This document shows positions 13,000 through 21,545 of a stretch of DNA of 64,000 bases, piece after piece. Source of the stretch: Pseudomonas sp. L5B5 (GTDB lineage Bacteria > Pseudomonadota > Gammaproteobacteria > Pseudomonadales > Pseudomonadaceae); contig NZ_CP084742.1 of the NCBI RefSeq assembly GCF_020520285.1, positions 6,125,501-6,189,500 on the forward strand. Reading direction: 5' to 3'. The notes below the pieces were generated by a model that did not search any database, had not been told where the DNA came from, and was given only the letters and a program-made list of their open reading frames with translations. The position numbers and the translations under genes are program-made. Position 1 is the stretch's first letter, and the number at the start of each line of letters is the position of its first letter.

Positions 13000-13284
13000 A
13001 TGGAGGGGAAATTGGCAGTGATAGTTTTGGTTCTACTTTTGGCTGGATGCATGGCCAATGTAAAGAGCCATAAGGTTCCTGGAGGCCAGGGAATCGAGAT
13101 CGATTGTTCCGGACTGGGTTCGGATTGGGATAAGTGTTACACGCGTGCTACACGTGAGTGTGGGGCTGGCCGTTACAGGGTCATCGCCAAGTCGAGTGAT
13201 GTAAAAGATGAGGAGGGTGATTACCTCTTTGGCTGGAATCCGGCAGGCTATGTCACCAGGACTATGTTCATTATGTGTCGATAG
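13000..13284 (+). CDS. Small putative lipoprotein, unknown function
   Basis: 94 residues. The ATG at 13000 follows a strong GGGAGG (12991-12996); an upstream in-frame start at 12913 lacks this. A hydrophobic signal (MEGKLAVIVLVLLL) ends in the lipobox LAGC, so the mature protein should be lipidated on Cys19. The mature part has three further cysteines near DCSGLGSDWDKCYTRATREC and a final Cys before the C-terminal Arg. I do not recognise a named family. It lies alone between the rpsA terminator and ihfB and is probably a conserved Pseudomonas envelope protein. Confidence 0.8.
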   Translation: MEGKLAVIVLVLLLAGCMANVKSHKVPGGQGIEIDCSGLGSDWDKCYTRATRECGAGRYRVIAKSSDVKDEEGDYLFGWNPAGYVTRTMFIMCR

Positions 13285-13411
13285 ACGTTTGAGTCAGTCG
13301 GACGCCTTCTCGTTTGCATCGCTCTGTCTGCATATGGGCTGTTCAAAACCTTCCGGGCATGCTAAAACCTTCTGAGCACTGACCTAGCTGCTTGAAAAAG
13401 AAGGGAAAAAT

Positions 13412-13699
13412 ATGACGAAGTCGGAGTTGATCGAACGAATTGTCACCCATCAAGGGCTGCTGTCATCCAAGGATGTCGAGTTGGCCATCAAGACGATGCT
13501 GGAGCAAATGTCTCAGTGTCTGGCTACTGGTGATCGGATTGAGATCCGTGGTTTCGGTAGCTTCTCGCTTCATTACCGCGCCCCGCGTGTGGGGAGAAAT
13601 CCTAAAACTGGCCAGTCTGTGAGTCTTGATGGGAAGTTTGTGCCACATTTCAAGCCAGGGAAAGAGTTACGAGATCGTGTTAATGAAGACGAGCAGTAA
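13412..13699 (+). CDS. ihfB: Integration host factor subunit beta
   Basis: 95-residue DNA-bending protein of the HU/IHF family and partner of IHF-alpha. The start [14 protein letters not shown], the motif [21 protein letters not shown] and the beta-arm proline are those of IhfB (HimD). ATG 13412 is preceded by AAGAAGGGA. It is the last conserved gene before the O-antigen island, the same left border as the O-antigen locus of P. aeruginosa. The usual downstream lapA/wzz genes are not present. Confidence 0.97.
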   Translation: MTKSELIERIVTHQGLLSSKDVELAIKTMLEQMSQCLATGDRIEIRGFGSFSLHYRAPRVGRNPKTGQSVSLDGKFVPHFKPGKELRDRVNEDEQ

Positions 13700-14044
13700 C
13701 AGGGGTTAAGTCTATTTTTTGATAATCAATCATTGAGTTTTTAATGAATTATCTTATGCAGAGCTGACCAGTTGTACTGCATGTGTTTCCTGTATTTTCT
13801 GTATATTGTTTTTGGTTGTAATTTATTATCTTATTTAAGGTTTTATGTTTTTTTGTATTTTCTAGCCTGGATTAGCTATCCAGCCTTCCTGTATCACATC
13901 GTAATCGATCATACCCTCCTCACTATTCTTTACCGCTATGGCAGGTTCCCTTCTGCCTGTGGTGATGGAACCTTTTTGCCTGAACACCTTCCCGTCATAG
14001 GCGCATTATGGGAGCATATAGGGTGTTTAGTGAGCCTGTAAAAA
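13700..14044 (+). other. AT-rich leader region of the O-antigen island
   Basis: 345 bases, markedly T-rich, without a convincing gene. An 89-codon open frame at 13772-14041 is hydrophobic by chance and has no ribosome site. I see no ops/JUMPstart element (GGCGGTAG) and no remains of lapA or wzz. A GGCAG/CTGCC inverted repeat lies near 13940. The promoter of the O-antigen operon is probably here but cannot be placed. Confidence 0.5.
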
Positions 14045-14872
14045 ATGAGACCAGAAGACTTTGTTGTTTCTGCTAGTCAAGGGGTACCTCAGTCCGTTCG
14101 TGAACTGTTCTGGCTGGTTTTTTTTGCGTCAAGAGGGCGAGGTATCAGCTTGGATGCTCATTTTCCGTGGTTGGAGGATGAGATAGATGTGGTTTGTCTA
14201 CAGATCGCAGATGTACGTCCTGGCACTCACGATACGCCTCTGGCAGCCCTGGTGATCAGAAAGGTTGATGTTGCCAAGGGAAAATGCATTGGCCTAGTCG
14301 GGTTGGTCTGTGTTGCTGAAGAGTGGCGCGGAAAGGGGCTAAGCACAAAACTGTTGTCTAAAGCAGCTGATTTAGGACGAGAGATAAATCTATCTGCCCT
14401 GGTGCTGTGGACCCAAAAGCCGGATGTCTATGTGGGACAGGGGTTTCGGGTAGATGAACAAGATATTTTTAGTCATGTGAAAAAAAATATTTCAATTTAC
14501 CCAGCAGAAAAATATTCAACGAATAGTTGGCCTGACAAAAAGGCTCTTGAAAAAAAACAAGGTCTGGCACCGTTTGCCACCTCTGGTGAAATTATTAAAA
14601 GCCAAAAGGCAAGTCTGGTGGTTTTTCATTCTGCACAAATTTCCACGCTAGTGGATTGGGAAGGAGAGGGTGTAGATGTAATTAGTCTATTGCATTCTGC
14701 TCTACCTGATCATTGGGCGCTGACTTCAAATAAAGATGAGAGGCTGATGCTTTTGTTGAAAGAGCAAGGCTTTCATGTTGAATATCGTTCTTCCTCTGTA
14801 CGTATGATAAAAGTCCTTGATGCTGTAACGAGTATCAAGATTCCACAAATCAATATTATGGATCGAATTTAA
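14045..14872 (+). CDS. GNAT-family N-acetyltransferase, probable O-antigen sugar acetyltransferase
   Basis: 275 residues. The acetyl-CoA binding motif A is visible at about 90-110 (VGLVCVAEEWRGKGLSTKLL, the Arg-Gly-x-Gly loop), followed by motif B near LVLWTQKPDVYVGQGF. The C-terminal 130 residues are not recognised. As the first gene of the AT-rich island, four bases before an aminotransferase gene, it most likely acylates the amino group made by that aminotransferase on a nucleotide sugar; this is inference. Start ATG 14045 has only a weak ribosome site. Confidence 0.7.
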   Translation: MRPEDFVVSASQGVPQSVRELFWLVFFASRGRGISLDAHFPWLEDEIDVVCLQIADVRPGTHDTPLAALVIRKVDVAKGKCIGLVGLVCVAEEWRGKGLSTKLLSKAADLGREINLSALVLWTQKPDVYVGQGFRVDEQDIFSHVKKNISIYPAEKYSTNSWPDKKALEKKQGLAPFATSGEIIKSQKASLVVFHSAQISTLVDWEGEGVDVISLLHSALPDHWALTSNKDERLMLLLKEQGFHVEYRSSSVRMIKVLDAVTSIKIPQINIMDRI

Positions 14873-14876
14873 CCTC

Positions 14877-15980
14877 ATGCCCGTTTCCAATGAAATTATT
14901 CCATTAGTAAAAGTTGCCATGCCTCCGAAGGAAGTTTTGATGCCTGCCTTGGAGTCAGTACTTTATAGCGGAATGATCGCTGAAGGCGAGCATGTTTATC
15001 GGTTCGAGTCCGAGTTTTCAAAAAAATTTGGTGTAGAGAATGTATTAGCTACCAGCAGTGGTACAGCAGCTCTGCACATCGCATTGATTTTATCCGGTGT
15101 AGAGTCTGGAGATGAAGTTATTACGACTTCAATGACTGCCGAACCAACAAATACCACTATCCTACAGCTAGGTGCCATTCCGGTATTTGCTGACGTAGAA
15201 GCGAGCACTGGTAACTTATCTCCAGATTCGGTTGAGTCGTTAATTACCAATAAAACAAAGGCTATCTGCGTAGTTCACTATGCGGGCTATCCAGCAAAGC
15301 TAAATGAACTTCGAGGAATTGCAGATCGTAACGGTATATTTTTAATCGAAGATTGTGCTCATGCATTGGGGGCGAAATATGATGGCAAACCAATAGGTTC
15401 AATTGGAGATTATTCAATATTCTCATTTCAAGCAATTAAACACATGACCACGGTTGACGGTGGAGTTTTAACATTAAAAACTTCAGAGAAAGTTGATTTG
15501 GCTCGGCGGCTTCGCTGGTTTGGTCTTTCGAAGGGGGTTCCTCGTACCGAAGTTGATATTACTCGAGTTGGCTATAAGTACAATATGAGTAATGTGGCCG
15601 CTGTAATTGGACTTGAGCAATTGAATAGTGTTACTCCATTGCTGGAGCGTCATCGTCAGAACGGGCGATATTTCGACCAGGCCTTAACAGGGATTCCAGG
15701 AATTTTCCCTGCCTCTGTCGAGAGCATCGCGGATCCTAGCTACTGGCTCTATACACTTTGTGCAGATGATTCTGAAGATGTCGAGAAACTTCTAAACTCT
15801 AACGGAGTCATGGCATCAAAGCTTCATAGGCCTAATCACTTGCACTCAGTTTTCAAACCTTTCGTCAGTGACCTGCCTGCATTGCAGAATTTTTATAAAA
15901 AACTTCTTCATATACCATGTGGTTGGTGGGTTACAGATGAACAGCGAGATCGTATTGTCAATTTGCTGAAGCGTGGTTAG
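14877..15980 (+). CDS. DegT/DnrJ/EryC1/StrS-family sugar aminotransferase
   Basis: 367-residue PLP-dependent nucleotide-sugar aminotransferase. Signatures are ATSSGTAALHIAL (phosphate binding), IEDCAHALGAKYDGKPIG (the Asp that contacts the PLP ring nitrogen) and the catalytic lysine at residue 188 in SFQAIKHMTTVDGG. It probably aminates a 4-keto or 3-keto 6-deoxy sugar in O-antigen synthesis. It ends in LLHIPCGWWVTDEQRD, a tail shared with the next gene, so the two are paralogs. ATG 14877 lies four bases after the GNAT gene; the downstream gap is seven bases. Confidence 0.9.
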   Translation: MPVSNEIIPLVKVAMPPKEVLMPALESVLYSGMIAEGEHVYRFESEFSKKFGVENVLATSSGTAALHIALILSGVESGDEVITTSMTAEPTNTTILQLGAIPVFADVEASTGNLSPDSVESLITNKTKAICVVHYAGYPAKLNELRGIADRNGIFLIEDCAHALGAKYDGKPIGSIGDYSIFSFQAIKHMTTVDGGVLTLKTSEKVDLARRLRWFGLSKGVPRTEVDITRVGYKYNMSNVAAVIGLEQLNSVTPLLERHRQNGRYFDQALTGIPGIFPASVESIADPSYWLYTLCADDSEDVEKLLNSNGVMASKLHRPNHLHSVFKPFVSDLPALQNFYKKLLHIPCGWWVTDEQRDRIVNLLKRG

Positions 15981-15987
15981 AAAATAA

Positions 15988-17115
15988 ATGCCTAATAATA
16001 TTCCTTTATATGGTGTAGTCAGTTTGCCCGAGATGGAAGAGGCTGCGTTAAGTGTTCTTCGTTCAGGCCGAATTTCCGGGGGCGAATGGGTAAGCAGATT
16101 TGAGTTAGAGTTTGGTAAATTAACGGGTCATCAAAATGTAGTTTCTACTATCGATATGACCAGCGCATTATTTTTGGCTTTACACTTGGCAGGTGTAAAG
16201 GAAGGTGATGAGGTACTGACAACGGCTTTTGCGTGTCTTTCTACAAACTCAGCAATAGCTCAAATAAAAGCCAAACCAGTTTGGGTTGACGTATGTCATC
16301 AATCCATGGATATGGACTTGAAAGATTTTGAGAGAAAAATAACAAATAAGACCAAAGCCGTCATCCTTTACCATGTCGCAGGGTATCCTGGTCCTGCCAA
16401 AGAACTTGCAAGATTATGCAAGAATTATAATATTTATCTGATTGAAGATTGCAATAACGCCATGTTCGCGAGTAGAGACTCTGCGGTAGTTGGTACTGTA
16501 GGGGACTTTGCCGTTTACTCTTTTTATCCAAATCGACAAATTAATGCTACCGAAGGGGGCGCATTAGTCTGTCGAAAGGATAGTCTCGCGATAACGGCAA
16601 GAAAGTTAAGGAAGTTTGGAATTAATTACAGTGATTTTCGACTGCCCAACGGTGAAATAAATAAAGGTTCAGACATTCCTGAAATTGGGTGGAGCATGAC
16701 ACTCAATAATTTATGTGCTGCAATTGGGTTCTCTCAGATCAGTTCGCTAAAGGTACGGCATAAAAAGACACTGGTTCATGTGGAGAAACTGAAGTCTCTA
16801 CTTTCTGACATTGAAGAGCTGAAGTTTGTTCCTGTTGAAAGTGATGGTGTCGCAGATTTCTGGGTGCTGCTTGTATTTGTCGAGCACCGAGACGCTGTCT
16901 TAAGTAATTTAAAGAAATATGGAGTAATGGCTTCTAGTATTCATCAACGTAATGATCTTTATAGCGGTTTCTCTACTCAGGAAGTTCAGCTGAAAAATAC
17001 TGAGTATCTACAAAATCATATTTTGGGTATTCCTTGTGGATGGTGGCTTGAGGATGATGATTTAGATTCAATTTCTAATGCATTAAGAAAATCGATCAGC
17101 GCTGTAGGTATATGA
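15988..17115 (+). CDS. DegT/DnrJ/EryC1/StrS-like protein lacking the catalytic lysine
   Basis: 375 residues, paralogous to the preceding gene; both end with IPCGWW plus an acidic patch. The PLP-site pattern is otherwise kept (IDMTSALFLALHLAGV, IEDCNNAMFASRDSAVVG, SFYPNRQINATEGGALV). However, the position normally held by the Schiff-base lysine is Arg183 (codon CGA at 16534-16536). Relatives with His at this place, such as ColD and the E1 3-dehydratases, are PLP/PMP dehydratases. Arg could mean a dehydratase-like activity or a catalytically silent partner of the Lys188 paralog. The frame is intact, arguing against decay. It overlaps the flippase gene by four bases. Confidence 0.85.
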   Translation: MPNNIPLYGVVSLPEMEEAALSVLRSGRISGGEWVSRFELEFGKLTGHQNVVSTIDMTSALFLALHLAGVKEGDEVLTTAFACLSTNSAIAQIKAKPVWVDVCHQSMDMDLKDFERKITNKTKAVILYHVAGYPGPAKELARLCKNYNIYLIEDCNNAMFASRDSAVVGTVGDFAVYSFYPNRQINATEGGALVCRKDSLAITARKLRKFGINYSDFRLPNGEINKGSDIPEIGWSMTLNNLCAAIGFSQISSLKVRHKKTLVHVEKLKSLLSDIEELKFVPVESDGVADFWVLLVFVEHRDAVLSNLKKYGVMASSIHQRNDLYSGFSTQEVQLKNTEYLQNHILGIPCGWWLEDDDLDSISNALRKSISAVGI

Positions 17116-18473
17116 AAAAAAATAGCGCTACACTTCTAAGAATGCTTATGTTGTACGGGGGCAAGACATCCAGTTTACTTGTCGCTTTTGTATTTCTACC
17201 ATTATATGGTCGGGTTCTTGGCGAGGAGCAGTTTGGTACGATTGTTGTAATTATCTCATTACAAGCGCTCTTGGTAATGCTTGACCTTGGAATGTCAACT
17301 CTTGCCTCTAGAGAGGCAGCAATAACTACTAAAGGTAGTGGTTCCCTATTAAAAATGATTTCATCTGCTGAAATCATTTTGTCTGTTTTTTATATAGGGC
17401 TTGTGTTTCTTTTCTTTTTAATAAAGTTGGTGTTTGAAGTATCGAATATTTCTTGGAGTGTTATCGTCTTCTCCGCACTTTTGTTTTTTTTTCTCGCGCT
17501 GCAGAATTTATACTATACGGTATTACTTGCTAGGCAAAAATATATTCTAGGAAGCACTATACAAATAGCCGGTGTGATGGTTAGAGCTGCCATCACTGTT
17601 TACGTATTAGTGTTTATCTCCGCATCCGTCGAAGCGTTTGTCCTGACTCAAGCAGTATTGGCATTCATTCATTTCTTGGTATCGCGTGCTTTTTGTCTAG
17701 GTGAGCTTTCTTCAATCTGTCCTACTGGGGGCGCCAAAGCCAACGTCGCCGAAATTTTATCAGTGGCAAAAACAGGAGGAGCACTGGTGCTCTTTTCTGC
17801 TGCTGGAGCTGCAGTGTTGCAATTGGATAAGCCCATAATATCTGCTCTGTCTTCTACAGCTAGTGTTGCTCCCTACTATCTTGCTAGCTTGTTATGCATG
17901 ACTCCGATATCGATATTGGCAAGTCCGATAAGCCAGTATTTCCAGCCTATGGTCATTCGTGAAATGACGATGGGGCAGGATGGAAGTGCTATGCGAGTAA
18001 TTAGAAAATTTGTTCTGTCGACATTTCTTATAGTTGCGCTTCCCACTTTGGTACTATGGCTGTTCAGAGAACAGATCATAGGTATATGGCTGGGGGAAAA
18101 CCCTTCTAACGTTCTGGTCTCCAGGTATCTTGAAATTTTGTTACCAGGTGTGGCTATCGGAGCTCTGGGGTTTATTCCGTACAGTCTTCTGCTTTATGCA
18201 AGAGACTTTCGCTTTCAAGCCACACTGTCTGCAACTTTGACGGTGGTCACGTTGATGCTAACCGCGATGGCAGCGGTTAACAAAAATATAGAGGCAATAT
18301 GTTTTGTGTACTCGGCATACCATGTGCTCTCTACTTTATCTTCGTGGATTAGAGCTGGCAGGCTTCCAGAAACAAAAATTAGTGCGCGTAACTCTGCGAT
18401 AACAACATTGAAGTTGCTTTTGCTATTTTCTTTGTTGTTTTCAGTGGTTGGCTTCATGTTTTTCGAGAGGTAG
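17112..18473 (+). CDS. O-antigen flippase, Wzx-like
   Basis: 453-residue polytopic inner-membrane protein of the MOP/polysaccharide-export superfamily, with about 12 hydrophobic segments. The N-terminus (GGKTSSLLVAFVFLPLYGRVLG..QFGTIVV) and the LDLGMSTLASREAA segment are typical of Wzx. It should flip undecaprenyl-linked O-units to the periplasm for polymerisation. The start overlaps the upstream stop (ATGA). Sequence divergence is normal for this class, so the call rests on topology, the N-terminal motif and context; it is the only such gene in the island. Confidence 0.88.
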   Translation: MKKNSATLLRMLMLYGGKTSSLLVAFVFLPLYGRVLGEEQFGTIVVIISLQALLVMLDLGMSTLASREAAITTKGSGSLLKMISSAEIILSVFYIGLVFLFFLIKLVFEVSNISWSVIVFSALLFFFLALQNLYYTVLLARQKYILGSTIQIAGVMVRAAITVYVLVFISASVEAFVLTQAVLAFIHFLVSRAFCLGELSSICPTGGAKANVAEILSVAKTGGALVLFSAAGAAVLQLDKPIISALSSTASVAPYYLASLLCMTPISILASPISQYFQPMVIREMTMGQDGSAMRVIRKFVLSTFLIVALPTLVLWLFREQIIGIWLGENPSNVLVSRYLEILLPGVAIGALGFIPYSLLLYARDFRFQATLSATLTVVTLMLTAMAAVNKNIEAICFVYSAYHVLSTLSSWIRAGRLPETKISARNSAITTLKLLLLFSLLFSVVGFMFFER

Positions 18474-18477
18474 TTAT

Positions 18478-19488
18478 ATGTTTGACGATAAAGTTTTGAT
18501 GATTACAGGTGGTACCGGTTCTTTCGGTAATACTGTTCTTAATAGGTTCTTAGATACCTCTGTTAGAGAAATTATAGTATTTAGCCGCGATGAAAAAAAG
18601 CAAGAAGATATGCGTATCGCGCTAAATAACCCCAAGGTAAAGTTTCATATTGGCGATGTGCGAAATTTTGAAAGTATTCGTCGTGCAATGGTAGGGGTAG
18701 ATTACGTATTTCATGCTGCCGCGCTCAAGCAGGTTCCTTCTTGTGAGTTCTATCCGGTTGAAGCCGTACTCACAAATATAATGGGAACTGAGAATGTCTT
18801 GAACGCAGCTATTGATAATAATGTCAAAAGAGTTGTTTTACTTAGTACTGACAAGGCCGTTTACCCCATTAATGCGATGGGTATATCTAAGGCCATGGGT
18901 GAAAAAGTACTCATTGCCAAGTCTCGTACAATACGTGGCAATGGCCCGATTTTATGTGCGACCCGTTATGGAAATGTGATGGCCTCACGTGGTTCGGTAA
19001 TACCCTTATTTGTCGATAAGATTAAATCTGGGTTGCCTTTAACCGTTACAGATCCAAAAATGACACGTTTCCTAATGAGCCTTGAAGACTCTGTTGATCT
19101 GGTCCTACATGCTTTCGAACATGGTGAGCAGGGAGATATCTTTGTTCAAAAAGCTCCATCGAGCACCATTGGTGACTTGACAGTTGCCTTGAAAGAACTT
19201 TTTAACAGCGATGCTGCTGTGAATGTTATTGGGACAAGGCACGGAGAAAAACTTTACGAGTCTCTGGTTTCTCGTGAAGAAATGGTGAAAGCAAAAAACA
19301 TGGGGCGTTATTATAGGATTCCGGCAGATAATCGGGATCTAAATTACGATAAATATATTCTTGAAGGGCAGCCAGAAGCGAACCTTGTGGATGATTACAC
19401 TTCACATAATACTGACTTGTTGAATGTTGAAGAGATAAAGTCACTGCTACTTACCTTGCCCTTCATTAGGGACTCACTTGGCCAGTAA
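18478..19488 (+). CDS. FnlA/CapE-type UDP-GlcNAc 4,6-dehydratase (5-epimerising), SDR family
   Basis: 336-residue extended SDR. The NAD site is TGGTGSFGN (residues 9-17), followed by FSRDEKKQEDMR and HAAALKQVPSCEFYPVEA. The SDR lysine is in the AMGISKAMGEKV stretch, in the form seen in FnlA/WbjB/CapE, which turn UDP-GlcNAc into the 2-acetamido-2,6-dideoxy-L-arabino-4-hexulose. Genes for the two following FnlB/FnlC steps are absent, so the 4-keto product is probably diverted, perhaps to the island's aminotransferase and GNAT. I use ATG 18478 (MFDDKVLMITGG); the frame extends ten codons upstream into wzx. Confidence 0.85.
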   Translation: MFDDKVLMITGGTGSFGNTVLNRFLDTSVREIIVFSRDEKKQEDMRIALNNPKVKFHIGDVRNFESIRRAMVGVDYVFHAAALKQVPSCEFYPVEAVLTNIMGTENVLNAAIDNNVKRVVLLSTDKAVYPINAMGISKAMGEKVLIAKSRTIRGNGPILCATRYGNVMASRGSVIPLFVDKIKSGLPLTVTDPKMTRFLMSLEDSVDLVLHAFEHGEQGDIFVQKAPSSTIGDLTVALKELFNSDAAVNVIGTRHGEKLYESLVSREEMVKAKNMGRYYRIPADNRDLNYDKYILEGQPEANLVDDYTSHNTDLLNVEEIKSLLLTLPFIRDSLGQ

Positions 19489-19492
19489 CCTC

Positions 19493-20677
19493 ATGATTAA
19501 GTTAAGTATTATTATTCCTACTCATAATCGTGCAAAATGTGCGATTGAAACAGTGGCCTCTATTTTAGAGCTGCTGGAGGATGTTCAAGTAGTTGTTTGT
19601 GACTCTAGTGATGAGGATCTTCTTTCTCATCATTTTTTAGGAGAGTCTTTTGCGTCAAGGGTAAAATATGTCAGAACAGCTAAGAGTATTAGTGTTGTAG
19701 ACAATTTTAACTTGGGTCTTCGCTCCGCTGACGGAGAGTACCTTGTTTTTCTTGGGGATGATGATTTTGTCTCGCGGGAAATTATGGATGTCGTTAATTG
19801 GGCTTCGGAACATGCCGTCGATTCGGTAAAATTTAATTTCCCGGCCTTATACTACTGGTGTGATTTTTATCACGCGACGAGAGGCGATGTATATTCTGGA
19901 ACTCTACATGTCGGGGAATATACGGGGAGTGTTAGCCTGTATGACGCCAAGAAATCAGTTGTTCCTGCATTAAGCAATTTTGGTGGTGGTGTATTTGGTA
20001 TGCCAAGAGCCTATGCTGGGATGATTTCATCTTCCTTGGCTAGAAAAATTGTTGATAAACATGGTGCATTGTTTGGTGGTGTTAGTCCTGATATCTACAG
20101 CTCCTTTCTAATTTCAATTGAATCTGAAAAGTGTGTTCTAGTTGATTACCCTGTTATTGTTCCTGGCGCGTCTGGCCTCAGTACAACAGGACAGAGTAAT
20201 TCCGGTGCCCACTATGGTAAGCTCAGAGAAAACCCTCACATTTCGGCATTTCAAAATCTTGTTTGGGATAAAAAGATACCTGAGTTCTATTCGGTGCCTA
20301 CCGTTTGGTCTTATTCCCTGCTAAAAGCCGTTGAGAAAGTTCAAGAAAATAATTCAAAGTTTCAAGGAACCCCTAATTTTGGTCGGCTGTTCCTCAAATG
20401 TTTTATTTACTTTCCATCCTCCAGCGGTGAGACGAGATACGCCTTGAATGAGGCTTTTCGTTCATTTGGAAGAGCTAGGGTTGTTTCGCAGTTAGTGATT
20501 GCTATTGGCTCTGAGTTTTATTGGGGAATGTCCCGTATTGTCACTCGTTTAAAGTCCAGGTATATCAAGAAGAACATTAGTGTGATCAATGCTCTTGATA
20601 CTAGCCTTGATGGTAGCAGGGCGCTAAAAAAATATTTGCATGAGCATCCTGTAAAGCTAAAGCTTCCATCTTTGTGA
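19493..20677 (+). CDS. Family 2 glycosyltransferase
   Basis: 394 residues. The GT-A nucleotide-sugar fold is seen at the N-terminus: LSIIIPTHNRAKCAIETVASIL, VVVCDSSDEDL and the metal-binding EYLVFLGDDDFVSREIMD. It probably adds one sugar to the O-unit on the cytoplasmic face of the inner membrane. The donor and acceptor cannot be told. The C-terminal 150 residues are unlike known domains I can name. ATG 19493 lies four bases after the dehydratase; a TTG five codons upstream (19478) is an alternative start. Confidence 0.85.
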   Translation: MIKLSIIIPTHNRAKCAIETVASILELLEDVQVVVCDSSDEDLLSHHFLGESFASRVKYVRTAKSISVVDNFNLGLRSADGEYLVFLGDDDFVSREIMDVVNWASEHAVDSVKFNFPALYYWCDFYHATRGDVYSGTLHVGEYTGSVSLYDAKKSVVPALSNFGGGVFGMPRAYAGMISSSLARKIVDKHGALFGGVSPDIYSSFLISIESEKCVLVDYPVIVPGASGLSTTGQSNSGAHYGKLRENPHISAFQNLVWDKKIPEFYSVPTVWSYSLLKAVEKVQENNSKFQGTPNFGRLFLKCFIYFPSSSGETRYALNEAFRSFGRARVVSQLVIAIGSEFYWGMSRIVTRLKSRYIKKNISVINALDTSLDGSRALKKYLHEHPVKLKLPSL

Positions 20678-20753
20678 TTTATTTGTATGGGTTGTTAATT
20701 TTTGTATTTGATATAAGGCTTTACTGTGTTAGAAAAGTTTCTAGGGGCATGAC

Positions 20754-21545
20754 ATGAAGTCTTCGGTCTCTGTAATCCTACCTCATTATAATGCAGCCGA
20801 TACAATAGGGCGCAGCATCGACTCTGTTATCGCACAGACTTTGTGTGTTGAGGAGATTATAATTGTAGATGACTGTAGTGTTAGTGCAGAAGAGCTTGTT
20901 GATATAGTCTCTGGCTACAAGGCCCTGATTAATATTCGTTTGATTTTTCTAAAGAAAAATCAGGGTGCCGCATATGCAAGAAATATAGCTATAAAGAATG
21001 CTACTTGTAAATATATCGCTTTCTTGGATTCAGATGATATTTGGCATCCAGAAAAAATAAAGACTCAATATGAGTTCATGGAAAAAAATGGAGCATTTCT
21101 ATCTGGACATGGCTATCTATTCGATATTTCAAGTAGCTCATTCATTAAGGAAGTGTCTTTAAGTAATCGCTTGGTCATGAAGCGCGAATTTATGTGGGGC
21201 AATCCGTTTTTTACCCCTACCGTAATGGCCAAGAGAGAAGATTTTATACTTTTTGATGAGCGCTATCGTAGAGTGGATGATTACAAGTGCTGGTATGAAA
21301 ACATGTCCAATGGTCACGTTTATATGCTAGCTGAAGCTCTAGCTGCGGGTTTTAAGGCACCCGTTGGCGAGTCGGGTCTCTCTGGATCATTAAGGCTTAT
21401 GCATAAGGGCTATCTTGATGTCCTTAAAGCTTTGAGGGCGGAAGGAAATATTAGTAGAGCTTTTTTTATCGCAGCCACAACGTGTGAAAGATTGAAGTAT
21501 CCGTTGAGGTTGTTTTTTTCTAAAATTAGAAAATATAAGAAATGA
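20754..21545 (+). CDS. Family 2 glycosyltransferase
   Basis: 263 residues, a compact GT2 enzyme: SVSVILPHYNAADTIGRSIDSVIAQ, EIIIVDDCSV, and YIAFLDSDDIWHPEKIKTQ with the DxD-type metal site. The later RRVDDYKCWYENMSNG stretch is the usual acceptor-side region. Probably an O-unit transferase. ATG 20754 follows AGGGGCATGAC. The stop overlaps the start of the next glycosyltransferase by four bases (ATGA), so the pair is likely co-translated. A 76-base AT-rich gap separates it from the preceding gene. Confidence 0.87.
   Translation: MKSSVSVILPHYNAADTIGRSIDSVIAQTLCVEEIIIVDDCSVSAEELVDIVSGYKALINIRLIFLKKNQGAAYARNIAIKNATCKYIAFLDSDDIWHPEKIKTQYEFMEKNGAFLSGHGYLFDISSSSFIKEVSLSNRLVMKREFMWGNPFFTPTVMAKREDFILFDERYRRVDDYKCWYENMSNGHVYMLAEALAAGFKAPVGESGLSGSLRLMHKGYLDVLKALRAEGNISRAFFIAATTCERLKYPLRLFFSKIRKYKK

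Noticed and set aside
13772..14041. 89-codon hydrophobic open frame between ihfB and the GNAT gene
   Set aside because: T-rich sequence makes any frame look hydrophobic; no ribosome site, no similarity to LapA or Wzz.
15988..17115. Reading the Lys-to-Arg DegT gene as a decayed pseudogene or sequencing error
   Set aside because: The frame is intact with all other motifs, and two base changes separate CGA from Lys codons, so a simple error or early decay is unlikely.
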